A stretch of DNA of 9,034 nucleotides from positions 1-9,034 of the forward strand of contig WTGR01000597.1 of the NCBI GenBank assembly GCA_011523485.1. The letters run 5' to 3'. Positions 1-6,372 of the stretch are shown here, piece by piece. The position numbers and the translations under genes were made by a program. Source of the stretch: Acidobacteriota bacterium. GTDB taxonomy: Bacteria; Acidobacteriota; Vicinamibacteria; Vicinamibacterales; UBA8438. Positions within the stretch are counted from its first letter, which is position 1. Each line of letters begins with the position of its first letter. Below the pieces are notes generated by a model. The model saw nothing but the letters and a program-made list of their open reading frames with translations. It made no database searches and was not told the DNA's origin.

Positions 1-20
1 GCGAGGAGTCGCCACCCGCT

Positions 21-1826
21 TCACCGCAAGTTCAACAGCCTCCGGGACATTCCCCAGTCGAACCCCTGCGAGCTTGGGCCTGGGCGAGAACGAGATTCGT
101 CTGCGTCGCGACTGCGAAGTCGCCGATTCTCGATCTGCATGGCCGCCTGCCCACCGGCCGCCGTCACCAGCGCAAACTGGGTGGTCGAGTACGGCAGTCC
201 GGTCCGCGCCTCGCCTATCGCCACCACCCCCAAGAGCATCCCGGTGACCGAAATCAGCGGCGAAAGAAGGTGGACGTCAGCGTGGTCCAGCCACTCCCGA
301 TCCGATGGCGGCAGCAAACGCGCAATCGATTCCAGCGTCTGGGAATCGAGCCGTACGTCACCCCGGGTTGAACCAAGAATCTCAAGCAAAGCCGAATTGC
401 ACCGGAGCGGGGCCGTGTTCCCGGTGATCGGCACCAACTCTGTTCCGTCGTCATTCAACAACAAGACTGTCACCGATGTGGCGTGCAGCCCCCGTCTGAG
501 CTCCTCGGCGAGTGCAGTCGTCACGCCACACAAGCTATCCGCCGCTCGGTATCCTCGCTCAAGCCGCGCTAGGATTCGTGTCTGGTCTGCTGGATCGAGA
601 AGAAACCAGCTATCGACGGCTCGAACCAGATGTTGCCGAAGTGCCAGGGCGACAAGGCCCAGCGTGGATAGCGCGATGGGTCGGACGGGTCGAGAGCGCT
701 CAAGATACTCCGCGATTGTCAACTGCTGGTTTGCGTGGATGTCGAGCCCCACGTAGAAGAGCGGCACGAGGCTGACTGCCCAGACCGCGTACCGAGCCAG
801 GGCGTATCGCAGCGTGACGCGGACGAGCAACTGCAAATCCATCACGCGATCCACCACGACGGAGTAGACGGTAATCGGCACGATCGTCGCAAGCGCCGTG
901 TAGAGAACGACGCCGACACGTGGCTGAACCGACGGATCCTGAAGCGCCGGCACGAACGGCGTGGCGACCACCGCAAGCACGAACGGCGTCAGGCCAACCG
1001 CCAGCGCGCCAACGAAGAGCATTGCACGACGGCGGTCATCGAATGAATCGAGACGGGTCTTCCACAAGAGAAACGGAATGGCGGGAGCCGCGACGCCAAA
1101 CAGCAGCGGCCAGTAGGCCCGTTCCGGATGGTCGCGGTCCAGGAACTCGAAGAACGTCATCAACCACAGCGGGATCGTCGAATCCCCGAACCACCCGATG
1201 GCGTTGACAACGAACGCCACGACGCCGGCACCGAAAGAGACACTAACGAAAAAGCTGGCAACCCGGCGCACACGCGGTCGTTGTGTGTCGGTGGGAAACT
1301 CGCGCACGAAACGCCACAACATCAGCGCCAGGAAAGACTCTGGCAGCAGCGGACGAAGCACCGTGGTCAGCGTGCCGCCGATTCCGGCTCCGGGCAACGG
1401 CATCAACACTGGCGCAAATGCGGAACCGATCGTGACGAACAGGCCGCCCAGCAACGGGAGCCGGCGGTCACGCCCACCACCCGCCAACAGCACCACACCT
1501 CCAACGCTGAAGATGAAGACGATGACGACGTGGAGCCACGCGACCCCAGCAAACGCGGCGGGAGTTCCAAGGATCGCCGGCACGAGCCTCGCGACAGAGA
1601 TGGCGAGCACGACTGCCACACCGGTCTCCACCGCACGGTCCCACCAAGTCGGCCCGGATGGCGCCTGGGTGCTGCGTGCCGCGCCGATGGCGGAGACAAT
1701 CTTGAGCTGGCGGATCAGGTCAGCGTCGCCGGGCTCCGTCGTGCCCCGCTCCACGTCGTGCCAGTCGACGGCCTCGCCGGCCGCGACGGCATCAGCAATG
1801 GAATCGAGGTGCTGGCGGCCACTCAT
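21..1826 (-). CDS. Multi-pass membrane protein with C-terminal GAF-like sensor domain, coupled to ECF sigma factor
   Basis: The 601-residue protein starts with a short soluble segment (about 1-60). About ten hydrophobic segments follow, at roughly 67-87, 93-115, 123-143, 160-175, 188-212, 238-256, 267-292, 304-323, 342-361 and 381-397. A linker (VDSWFLLDPADQTRIL, about 404-419) resembles the 'DRRFFRE-YDARRIL' linker that joins membrane and GAF regions in acidobacterial and ComP-like sensors. A GAF-like alpha/beta domain spans about 430-567, and a 30-residue polar tail ends at a TGA at 21-23. No histidine kinase, Ser/Thr kinase or PP2C domain follows, so this is a sensor without an obvious output domain. 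The start is well placed: its ATG overlaps the sigma-factor stop (ATGA, 1823-1826), with no strong Shine-Dalgarno sequence, which suggests translational coupling. I infer that it senses a membrane or cytoplasmic signal and controls the sigma factor. The ligand is unknown, and the family assignment is by general likeness only. Confidence 0.88.
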   Translation of the reverse strand: MSGRQHLDSIADAVAAGEAVDWHDVERGTTEPGDADLIRQLKIVSAIGAARSTQAPSGPTWWDRAVETGVAVVLAISVARLVPAILGTPAAFAGVAWLHVVIVFIFSVGGVVLLAGGGRDRRLPLLGGLFVTIGSAFAPVLMPLPGAGIGGTLTTVLRPLLPESFLALMLWRFVREFPTDTQRPRVRRVASFFVSVSFGAGVVAFVVNAIGWFGDSTIPLWLMTFFEFLDRDHPERAYWPLLFGVAAPAIPFLLWKTRLDSFDDRRRAMLFVGALAVGLTPFVLAVVATPFVPALQDPSVQPRVGVVLYTALATIVPITVYSVVVDRVMDLQLLVRVTLRYALARYAVWAVSLVPLFYVGLDIHANQQLTIAEYLERSRPVRPIALSTLGLVALALRQHLVRAVDSWFLLDPADQTRILARLERGYRAADSLCGVTTALAEELRRGLHATSVTVLLLNDDGTELVPITGNTAPLRCNSALLEILGSTRGDVRLDSQTLESIARLLPPSDREWLDHADVHLLSPLISVTGMLLGVVAIGEARTGLPYSTTQFALVTAAGGQAAMQIENRRLRSRDADESRSRPGPSSQGFDWGMSRRLLNLR

Positions 1827-2431
1827 TCACGACGCATCTCATCGCCGAGGCGAAGCAGCGCGCGTCGGACGGCGAGTCGGGCCGCCGGACCGGAGGGCTT
1901 GTTCAGCACGAGCGCGAGCTGCTCGTAGTTGTAGCCGAGCTCGATGCTCGCGACGATCGCCCGCCGGTCGATCGGTCGCAAGCGCTTCAACGCCGCTTCG
2001 TAACGTCGCCGGTCATCGTGGCCGATCACCACGTCGAGCGGCGATTCCTCGTCGTTCGAGACGCGCTCGTCGAGCCCGTCCGCCAGCGGCTCGACCTGGG
2101 GGCGGCGCGAAGCGCGCCGGAACTGGTCGTGGACGCGATTCACGAGCGAGCGCCGGAGATAGCCCAGCAGTGCGCCGTCGCGCTGCGGCTTGAAGGAATC
2201 GAGGCGGCGCAGGGTGTGAAAGACGGTCTCCTGGACGAGGTCGGCGGTGTCCGCCGCATCGCGCGCCCAGGTCGGGACCCGTCTGTGCGCCCACCGGTGG
2301 AGACGCGGGAGATAGCGTTCGAACAACCGGTTCAGGGCCCTGGAATCCCCTTCGCGCGCCCGCTCCAACAGCTCCTGAGAAGTGGACGCGGACGCCTCCG
2401 TCGGCGTCGGCTCCACTCGTTCCGTGCGCAT
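1823..2431 (-). CDS. ECF-type RNA polymerase sigma-70 factor
   Basis: This 202-residue protein has the two-domain layout of ECF sigma factors. Region 2 spans about 20-109; it includes the core-binding helix DLVQETVFHTLRRLDSF (64-80) and the basic segment YLRRSLVNRVHDQFRR (91-106) expected of -10 recognition. After an acidic linker (about 112-140), region 4 (about 143-198) contains a helix-turn-helix around GYNYEQLALVLNKPSGPAARLAVRRAL, which should read the -35 element. The protein directs RNA polymerase to a specific promoter set, here unknown. It lacks a long SnoaL-like C-terminal extension. The N-terminal 18 residues are Ser/Thr/Pro-rich and probably disordered. No zinc-finger anti-sigma gene follows. 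Instead a membrane GAF protein overlaps it by 4 bp, making that protein the best candidate regulator. The chosen ATG at 2431 is preceded by a weak GGACGG about 8 nt upstream. Confidence 0.94.
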   Translation of the reverse strand: MRTERVEPTPTEASASTSQELLERAREGDSRALNRLFERYLPRLHRWAHRRVPTWARDAADTADLVQETVFHTLRRLDSFKPQRDGALLGYLRRSLVNRVHDQFRRASRRPQVEPLADGLDERVSNDEESPLDVVIGHDDRRRYEAALKRLRPIDRRAIVASIELGYNYEQLALVLNKPSGPAARLAVRRALLRLGDEMRRE

Positions 2432-2516
2432 ATCTCGCCGTCCAGCGCCTAGCGCGCTGCTCCTGAAAAACTACCGGGGTCCGGGGCGATTCCCTCTTCC
2501 CCCCAAGACTGTCGCC

Positions 2517-2525
2517 AGAATAGCA
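2517..2525 (-). promoter_or_regulatory. Candidate extended -10 element upstream of the ECF sigma gene
   Basis: On the minus strand this reads TGCTATTCT. That is an extended -10 motif (TGn) followed by a hexamer matching TATAAT at four of six positions, in otherwise very GC-rich DNA. It would place the transcript start about 75-80 nt before the sigma-factor ATG. No good -35 hexamer sits 16-18 bp upstream: a TTGGCG lies 23 bp away, which is too far. An ECF-autoregulated promoter elsewhere in 2432-2618 is equally possible, and I see no terminator in this 187-bp gap. Confidence 0.28.
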
Positions 2526-2618
2526 CGGACGCGTCGCGCCCGCGTCGCCAACGTGTACACACAGTGCCGCGACGACGGGGAGTGCATCCTCGGACGGTGG
2601 GCATGTCTACCGGGACAC

Positions 2619-3863
2619 TCAGACGGCCTTGGCCGCCTTCGCCGCCTCGATCTCCTCGGCGCTCATCCCGAGCACCGACCCGAGAATCTCCTCGGTGTGC
2701 TCGCCGAGCAGCGGCGACCGTACGACGTCGGCCGGCGAGTCCGACAGCTTGATGGGGTTGCCGACGGTGAGGTACTTGCCGCGGGTGGGGTGATCGACCT
2801 CGACGACGGTGCCGGTGCCGCGCAGCGACGGCTCCTCGGAGAGTTCCTTCATCGACAGCACGGGGCCGCACGGGACGTTGAGCGGGTTGAGGATCTCCAT
2901 CACCTCGAACTTGGTCTTGGTCTTGGTCCACTGCTCGATGGCGTCGAAGACCTGCTCGAGCTTCGGGAGGCGCGCCTCCGGGGTGTTCCACTCCGGGTCG
3001 TCGAGCCAGTCGGCGCGGCCGATGGCGCGGGCGAGGCCGGCGAACGCGGCCGCCTGGGTGATGATGTAGATGTAGGCGTTGGGGTCGTCCTCCCAGCCCT
3101 TGCACTTGACGATCCAGCCGGGCTGGCCGCCGCCCGAGGCGTTGCCCGAGCGCGGGGTGGCGTCGCCGAAGGTGCCGTTGGGGTACTGGGGATACTCCTT
3201 GAGCGGGCCGTGGGCGAGCCGCTGCTGGTCGCGGAGCTTGACCCGGCACAGGTTGAGCACGCCGTCCTGCATGGCGCAGACGACGCGTTGGCCGCGGCCG
3301 GACTTCTCGCGCTGGAAGAGCGCGGTGACGATGCCCAGGGCCAGGTGCAGGCCGGTGCCCGAGTCGCCGATCTGGGCGCCGGTGACGGTCGGCGGCCCGT
3401 CGTCGAAGCCGGTGGTGCTGGCGCCGCCGCCGGTGCACTGCGCCACGTTCTCGTAGACCTTGCAGTCCTCGTAGGGGCCGGGGCCGAAGCCCTTTACCGA
3501 GGCGTAGATGATGCGCGGGTTGATCTCCTGGATGCGCTCCCAGGTGAAGCCCATGCGGTCGAGGGCGCCGGGCGCGAAGTTCTCGGCCAGCACGTCGCAC
3601 GACTCGATGAGGCGCGTGAAGATCGCCCGGCCGGTCTCGGACTTCGTGTTGATGGTGATGCTGCGCTTGTTGTGGTTCAGCATCGTGAAGTAGAGGCTGT
3701 CCACGTCGGGGATGTCGCGCAACTGCCCGCGCGTGGCGTCGCCCACCCCCGGCCGCTCCACCTTGATCACGTCGGCGCCGAACCAAGCGAGCAACTGCGT
3801 GCAGGTGGGGCCGGACTGCACGTGGGTCATGTCGAGAATGCGAACTCCGTCGAGCGCTTTCAT
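2619..3863 (-). CDS. frc: Formyl-CoA:oxalate CoA-transferase (class III CoA-transferase, CaiB/BaiF family)
   Basis: This enzyme moves CoA from formyl-CoA (or a similar donor) to oxalate, giving oxalyl-CoA in the cytoplasm. The 414-residue protein aligns along its whole length with E. coli YfdW/Frc (416 residues) as I recall that sequence. Shared blocks are [20 protein letters not shown] (15-34), [17 protein letters not shown] (39-55), YENVAQ (137-142), GDSGTG (166-171), [13 protein letters not shown] (204-216), [16 protein letters not shown] (223-238) and [14 protein letters not shown] (253-266). The catalytic aspartate is D167, equivalent to D169 of Frc. The flexible glycine loop reads SGGGQ (243-247) instead of GGGGQ. 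These signatures favour true Frc over generic CaiB relatives. I chose the ATG at 3863 because it has GGAG six bases upstream and matches the Frc N-terminus; the in-frame start at 3899 would add 12 non-conserved residues. It lies 78 bp after the reductase gene on the same strand, probably in one operon. Confidence 0.95.
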   Translation of the reverse strand: MKALDGVRILDMTHVQSGPTCTQLLAWFGADVIKVERPGVGDATRGQLRDIPDVDSLYFTMLNHNKRSITINTKSETGRAIFTRLIESCDVLAENFAPGALDRMGFTWERIQEINPRIIYASVKGFGPGPYEDCKVYENVAQCTGGGASTTGFDDGPPTVTGAQIGDSGTGLHLALGIVTALFQREKSGRGQRVVCAMQDGVLNLCRVKLRDQQRLAHGPLKEYPQYPNGTFGDATPRSGNASGGGQPGWIVKCKGWEDDPNAYIYIITQAAAFAGLARAIGRADWLDDPEWNTPEARLPKLEQVFDAIEQWTKTKTKFEVMEILNPLNVPCGPVLSMKELSEEPSLRGTGTVVEVDHPTRGKYLTVGNPIKLSDSPADVVRSPLLGEHTEEILGSVLGMSAEEIEAAKAAKAV

Positions 3864-3869
3864 GTCGGT

Positions 3870-3873
3870 CTCC
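3870..3873 (-). promoter_or_regulatory. frc: Ribosome binding site fixing the frc start
   Basis: GGAG on the minus strand lies six bases before the ATG at 3863. The longer in-frame candidate at 3899 would bury it inside the coding region. Together with the match to the Frc N-terminus, this decides the shorter start. Confidence 0.7.
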
Positions 3874-3941
3874 GTATCTTCCGTCCACCGCCGCCGCATC
3901 GCCCGCGGGCCGCACGCGAGACCCGCCCCCGCACCGGGCGG

Positions 3942-4946
3942 CTACTTCGGCGTTCCCTTGATTCTGATCCCCTCGTCCACGATCGTCTTGCTGAGCAGGC
4001 TGACGCAAGCGTACAGCGCCCGCAGCGTGGGCACCTCGACGCCGGTCACCTCCGCCAGCTCGACCACCGCGCCCAGCATGCCGTCGATCTCCAGCGGCTT
4101 GCCCACCTCGACGTCCTGCAGCATCGAGGTCTTGTGCTTGCCGACGCTCTCGGCGCCCGCGATGCGCCGCTCCATCGTCACGCGGAAGCCGGCCCCGAGG
4201 CGCTGGCCGATCGTCTGCGCCTCGGTCATCATCGCCGCGGCCAGCGACCGGGTCAGCGGGAACTGGCAGATGTCTACCAGCGTCGAGTGGGTCAGCGCGC
4301 TGATCGGATTGAAGGTCAGGTTGCCCCAGAGCTTGAGCCAGATCTCCGAGCGGATGTCGGTCAGCACGCGCGCCTTGAAGCCGGACTCGGTGAGCAGTCC
4401 GGCGACGCGCTGCACGCGAGCCGACTCGCTGCCGTCGAGCTCGCCCACCGGAAACCGGATGCCCTCGATGTGCTTGATCACCCCCGGCTCGGTGATCGCG
4501 GCGGCCGGGTAGGCGATGCAGCCGATGATGCGCTCGGGATCGATGGCGTTGAACAGCACCCCGCCCGGATCGACGGTCTCGACGACGCGGTCCGCGTAGG
4601 GTCCGCCCAGCTTCTGGAAGTACCACCACGGGATGCCGTTCTGCAGCGTCACCAGGCAGGTGTCGGGACCCATCAGTGCCGGCAGATCGTCGACGACCGC
4701 CGCGATCTGGTGCGCCTTCAGGGCCAGAAACACGACGTCGTGCGGGCCGAGGTCGCGGATCCGGTCGGTTGCGGTCAGGTTGTCGGCGACCGACTCGCCC
4801 TCCTCCTCGATCAGCTTCATGCCGTGGGCGCGGATGGCGGCCAGGTGCGGGCCGCGGGCGATGACCGAGACGTCGTGCCCCGCGCGGGCCATGCGCACCG
4901 CCATGTAGCCGCCGATGGCCCCGGCGCCGACAACGCAGACTTTCAT
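3942..4946 (-). CDS. panE: Ketopantoate reductase family protein (PanE/ApbA); possible oxalyl-CoA reductase
   Basis: This 334-residue NADPH-dependent oxidoreductase has an N-terminal Rossmann fold with GAGAIGG (7-13), the phosphate-binding R31 (IARG) and K77 (LKAHQ). LQNG (101-104, N103) is followed by an unusual GIPWWYF stretch. The C-terminal helical domain carries the family's catalytic and substrate-binding set: K205 and N209 (WLKLWGN), S274 (KTSMLQD) and E286 (LEID). The textbook role is reduction of 2-dehydropantoate to pantoate for CoA synthesis. However, a family member next to frc suggests the PanE2 type, which in Methylobacterium extorquens reduces oxalyl-CoA to glyoxylate. The catalytic residues alone do not separate the two activities. 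The start at 4946 is firm, with GGAGG seven bases upstream. The gene is first in an apparent two-gene operon with frc, 175 bp after the preceding gene. I am confident of the family but not of the substrate. Confidence 0.92.
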   Translation of the reverse strand: MKVCVVGAGAIGGYMAVRMARAGHDVSVIARGPHLAAIRAHGMKLIEEEGESVADNLTATDRIRDLGPHDVVFLALKAHQIAAVVDDLPALMGPDTCLVTLQNGIPWWYFQKLGGPYADRVVETVDPGGVLFNAIDPERIIGCIAYPAAAITEPGVIKHIEGIRFPVGELDGSESARVQRVAGLLTESGFKARVLTDIRSEIWLKLWGNLTFNPISALTHSTLVDICQFPLTRSLAAAMMTEAQTIGQRLGAGFRVTMERRIAGAESVGKHKTSMLQDVEVGKPLEIDGMLGAVVELAEVTGVEVPTLRALYACVSLLSKTIVDEGIRIKGTPK

Positions 4947-4991
4947 GAAGAGTCCTCCGCCTTATGCCGTCCGCGGCGCCGGAGATGCGCC

Positions 4992-5034
4992 CCGGGCCGG
5001 GTCCGCCGGTCCCGAATCGACGGGACCGGCCCGG
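4992..5034. other. GC-rich overlapping inverted repeats between the secreted-protein gene and the reductase gene
   Basis: A perfect 10-bp stem (5005-5014 with 5021-5030, loop 5015-5020) sits inside a second perfect 9-bp pairing (4992-5000 with 5026-5034). The two share bases 5026-5030, so only one can form at a time. The second conformation can still keep a 5-bp inner stem (5010-5014 with 5021-5025). The element lies 46-88 bases before the reductase ATG, in its probable leader, and downstream of the secreted-protein stop. No T-tract follows on the minus strand, so it is not a standard intrinsic terminator. It could be a processing signal, a regulator binding site or simply GC-rich sequence. 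Confidence 0.5.
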
Positions 5035-5121
5035 ACAATCGAACGCGGGTGAATCGGCCGGCGGCCGCCCGGCCACCGGCGCGGGAACGCCCGGCCGCAA
5101 TCGCGGCGGGAGCACGAACCG

Positions 5122-6132
5122 CTACTTCGCCCCGCCGGCCGCCTCACGCTCCTCGGCGCGGTGCCCGGCGAGAATGCCGTCCATGCCGATGTTGCCCTCG
5201 TGGCAGGCGTACTCGTAGATGGCGTCGGTCGTGCCCATCAGCGGAATCAGCACCGTCCAGGGCCGCGTGTAGGTGGTCGGATCGTCGATGGTGACCTCGT
5301 AGTTCAGCGTCCGCGGCCCGACCCGGGTGAAGCGCTCGGTGACCCGCAGGTGCTCCGACGACAGCCCCCGGAACGTCGCCTGCGACGAGTAGTTGGCGGT
5401 CTCGACCACGAGCGTGTCGCCCTCCCAGTAGCCGCGCGAGTCGCCGTGCCACAGGCGGACGTCGTCGTCGAGCGGCGGCGTACCGTCGATCGGGATGACG
5501 CGCGCGTCGTGGTTCATCTCGTGGTAGACGACCACGTGGCCGGGGCTCTGGAAGATCTGGTAGTAGCTGTTGTAGCCGGCGCCGAGCCGCGGCACCCCGT
5601 AGGTCACGCAGCGCTCCGAGAGCGGCCGGTCGGTGTAGGAGTCGGCCGGATGGTCGCGCCGGTGCGCCCGCAGCATCGCCTGCCGGTCGCGCGCCGAGGC
5701 GGTCAGGGCGGGAATGCGGCCGTCGGGCGGATCGACCACCAGCGACGTCCGGTCGTTGAAGTCGCGCTCGACGATCCAGAACTGGTTGTAGTTGCCAGTC
5801 GTCGGATCGTAGGACGTGGCCTTCGTCCGCTCGATGGCGGCCAGGACGAGCTGATCGCCGAAGAGGGCGTCGCCGTCGTCCACGGCCAGCGCGGCGGCGG
5901 CCCGCAGCTCCGCGAGCTCCTCGTCGGTCAGCCGCTCCTTGCCCGCCCACTCCGGCGGCCGTTCGAGCGGCGTCGCGTTGTTGTTCGCCCACACGCCCTG
6001 CAGGTCGGGCTGGCCGTCGGGGGTGCGCGGCAGGGTCCAGTCGCCGTCCTGCGCGGCGGCCGGCGCGGTGAATGCGACCACGGCAACCGCTGCGGCCAGC
6101 AGGCCGGTCGAGATCGGGCATCGTCTACGCAT
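5122..6132 (-). CDS. Secreted protein of unknown function (acidobacterial 'PDGQPDLQGVW' family)
   Basis: The 336-residue protein begins with a clear Sec signal peptide: basic MRRRC, a hydrophobic stretch (about 8-23) and an AAA-Q junction near residue 27. The mature protein opens with LPRTPDGQPDLQGVWANN (34-51) and has an LERPPEW block (56-62). Its central and C-terminal part is rich in aromatic and beta-type sequence: YYQIFQSPGHVVVYHEMNHDARVIPI (190-215), WHGDSRGYWEGDTLVVETANY (228-248), RVTERFTR (263-270), and YACHEGN (308-314) near the end. I recognise this arrangement from uncharacterised proteins abundant in Acidobacteriota, but I know no established function. The two cysteines outside the signal peptide (175 and 310) could form a disulfide. 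I chose the ATG at 6132 for its GAGGAG ribosome binding site and because the signal peptide begins there. The frame stays open to 6375, but that extension is repeat sequence ahead of the signal peptide. It probably has its own transcript, given the 217-bp upstream gap and the -10-like element. Confidence 0.87.
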   Translation of the reverse strand: MRRRCPISTGLLAAAVAVVAFTAPAAAQDGDWTLPRTPDGQPDLQGVWANNNATPLERPPEWAGKERLTDEELAELRAAAALAVDDGDALFGDQLVLAAIERTKATSYDPTTGNYNQFWIVERDFNDRTSLVVDPPDGRIPALTASARDRQAMLRAHRRDHPADSYTDRPLSERCVTYGVPRLGAGYNSYYQIFQSPGHVVVYHEMNHDARVIPIDGTPPLDDDVRLWHGDSRGYWEGDTLVVETANYSSQATFRGLSSEHLRVTERFTRVGPRTLNYEVTIDDPTTYTRPWTVLIPLMGTTDAIYEYACHEGNIGMDGILAGHRAEEREAAGGAK

Positions 6133-6139
6133 CTGGGAT

Positions 6140-6145
6140 CTCCTC
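6140..6145 (-). promoter_or_regulatory. Ribosome binding site fixing the secreted-protein start
   Basis: GAGGAG on the minus strand precedes the ATG at 6132 with about seven bases of spacing to AGGAG. The signal peptide starts at this codon. Two further in-frame starts, at 6156 (ATG) and 6375 (GTG), lack comparable support. Confidence 0.75.
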
Positions 6146-6183
6146 GTACGCGCCATTCGGACCGACGCGGCGCGCAACCCGTG

Positions 6184-6189
6184 ATTGTA
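6184..6189 (-). promoter_or_regulatory. Candidate -10 element (TACAAT) for the secreted-protein gene
   Basis: TACAAT on the minus strand matches the sigma-70 -10 consensus at five of six positions. It stands out in GC-rich DNA about 52 bases before the ATG at 6132, giving a leader of about 45 nt. The region 16-18 bp upstream (GTGGCGTC) has no good -35 match, so the promoter may be weak or activator-dependent. Confidence 0.38.
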
Positions 6190-6264
6190 GCCGGTCGGAG
6201 CGACGCGACGCCACCGCGTCAGGACGCCTCCGCCGGTCCGGAGATCGTCCGCGTGCCCGGCGCC

Positions 6265-6372
6265 GGCGGCTTCGGCTTCACCGGCCTTGCTCCCGACGCC
6301 GGCGGCTTCGACGTCACCGGCCTTGCTCCCGACGCCGGCGACTTCGGCTTCACCGGCCTTGCTCCCGACGCC
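6265..6372. repeat. Tandem repeat, three copies of a 36-bp unit
   Basis: Three exact-length units lie at 6265-6300, 6301-6336 and 6337-6372. The last 23 bases of the unit are invariant and include ccggccttgctcccgacgcc. Copy 2 differs at unit positions 11 and 13 and copy 3 at position 5. The preceding 12 bases (6253-6264) look like a decayed fourth unit. The array lies between the membrane-protein gene and the secreted-protein gene. Its distal copy holds the membrane gene's final codons and stop (6350-6352). Because 36 is a multiple of three, reading frames stay open across it: the minus frame reads as a 12-residue repeat (GVGSKAGEAEVA and variants) and the plus frame as GGFGFTGLAPDA-like units. 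I consider neither a real protein. Confidence 0.97.

Noticed and set aside
2553..2560. The palindrome gtgtacac upstream of the sigma gene as an operator
   Set aside because: It is a single 8-bp palindrome without a repeated partner or a match to an operator I know, and is expected by chance at this scale.
2449..5115. An 888-codon open frame on the minus strand
   Set aside because: It overlaps frc and the reductase in a different frame and is dominated by Arg, Gly and Pro with no recognisable domain. It is a composition artefact.
2382..5294. A 970-codon open frame on the plus strand
   Set aside because: It runs antisense to frc and the reductase, both of which match known families end to end. 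Its translation is Leu/Arg/Asp/Gly-rich and low in complexity, as expected for the shadow frame of GC-rich genes.
6228..6243. A short inverted repeat (ctccg/cggag, 6-base loop) as terminator of the ATPase-membrane operon
   Set aside because: The stem is only 5 bp and no T-tract follows. It is over 100 bases past the stop and not distinguishable from chance in this composition.
6265..6372. The repeat array as a CRISPR
   Set aside because: The units are directly adjacent with no spacers and no cas genes are present. This is a tandem minisatellite.
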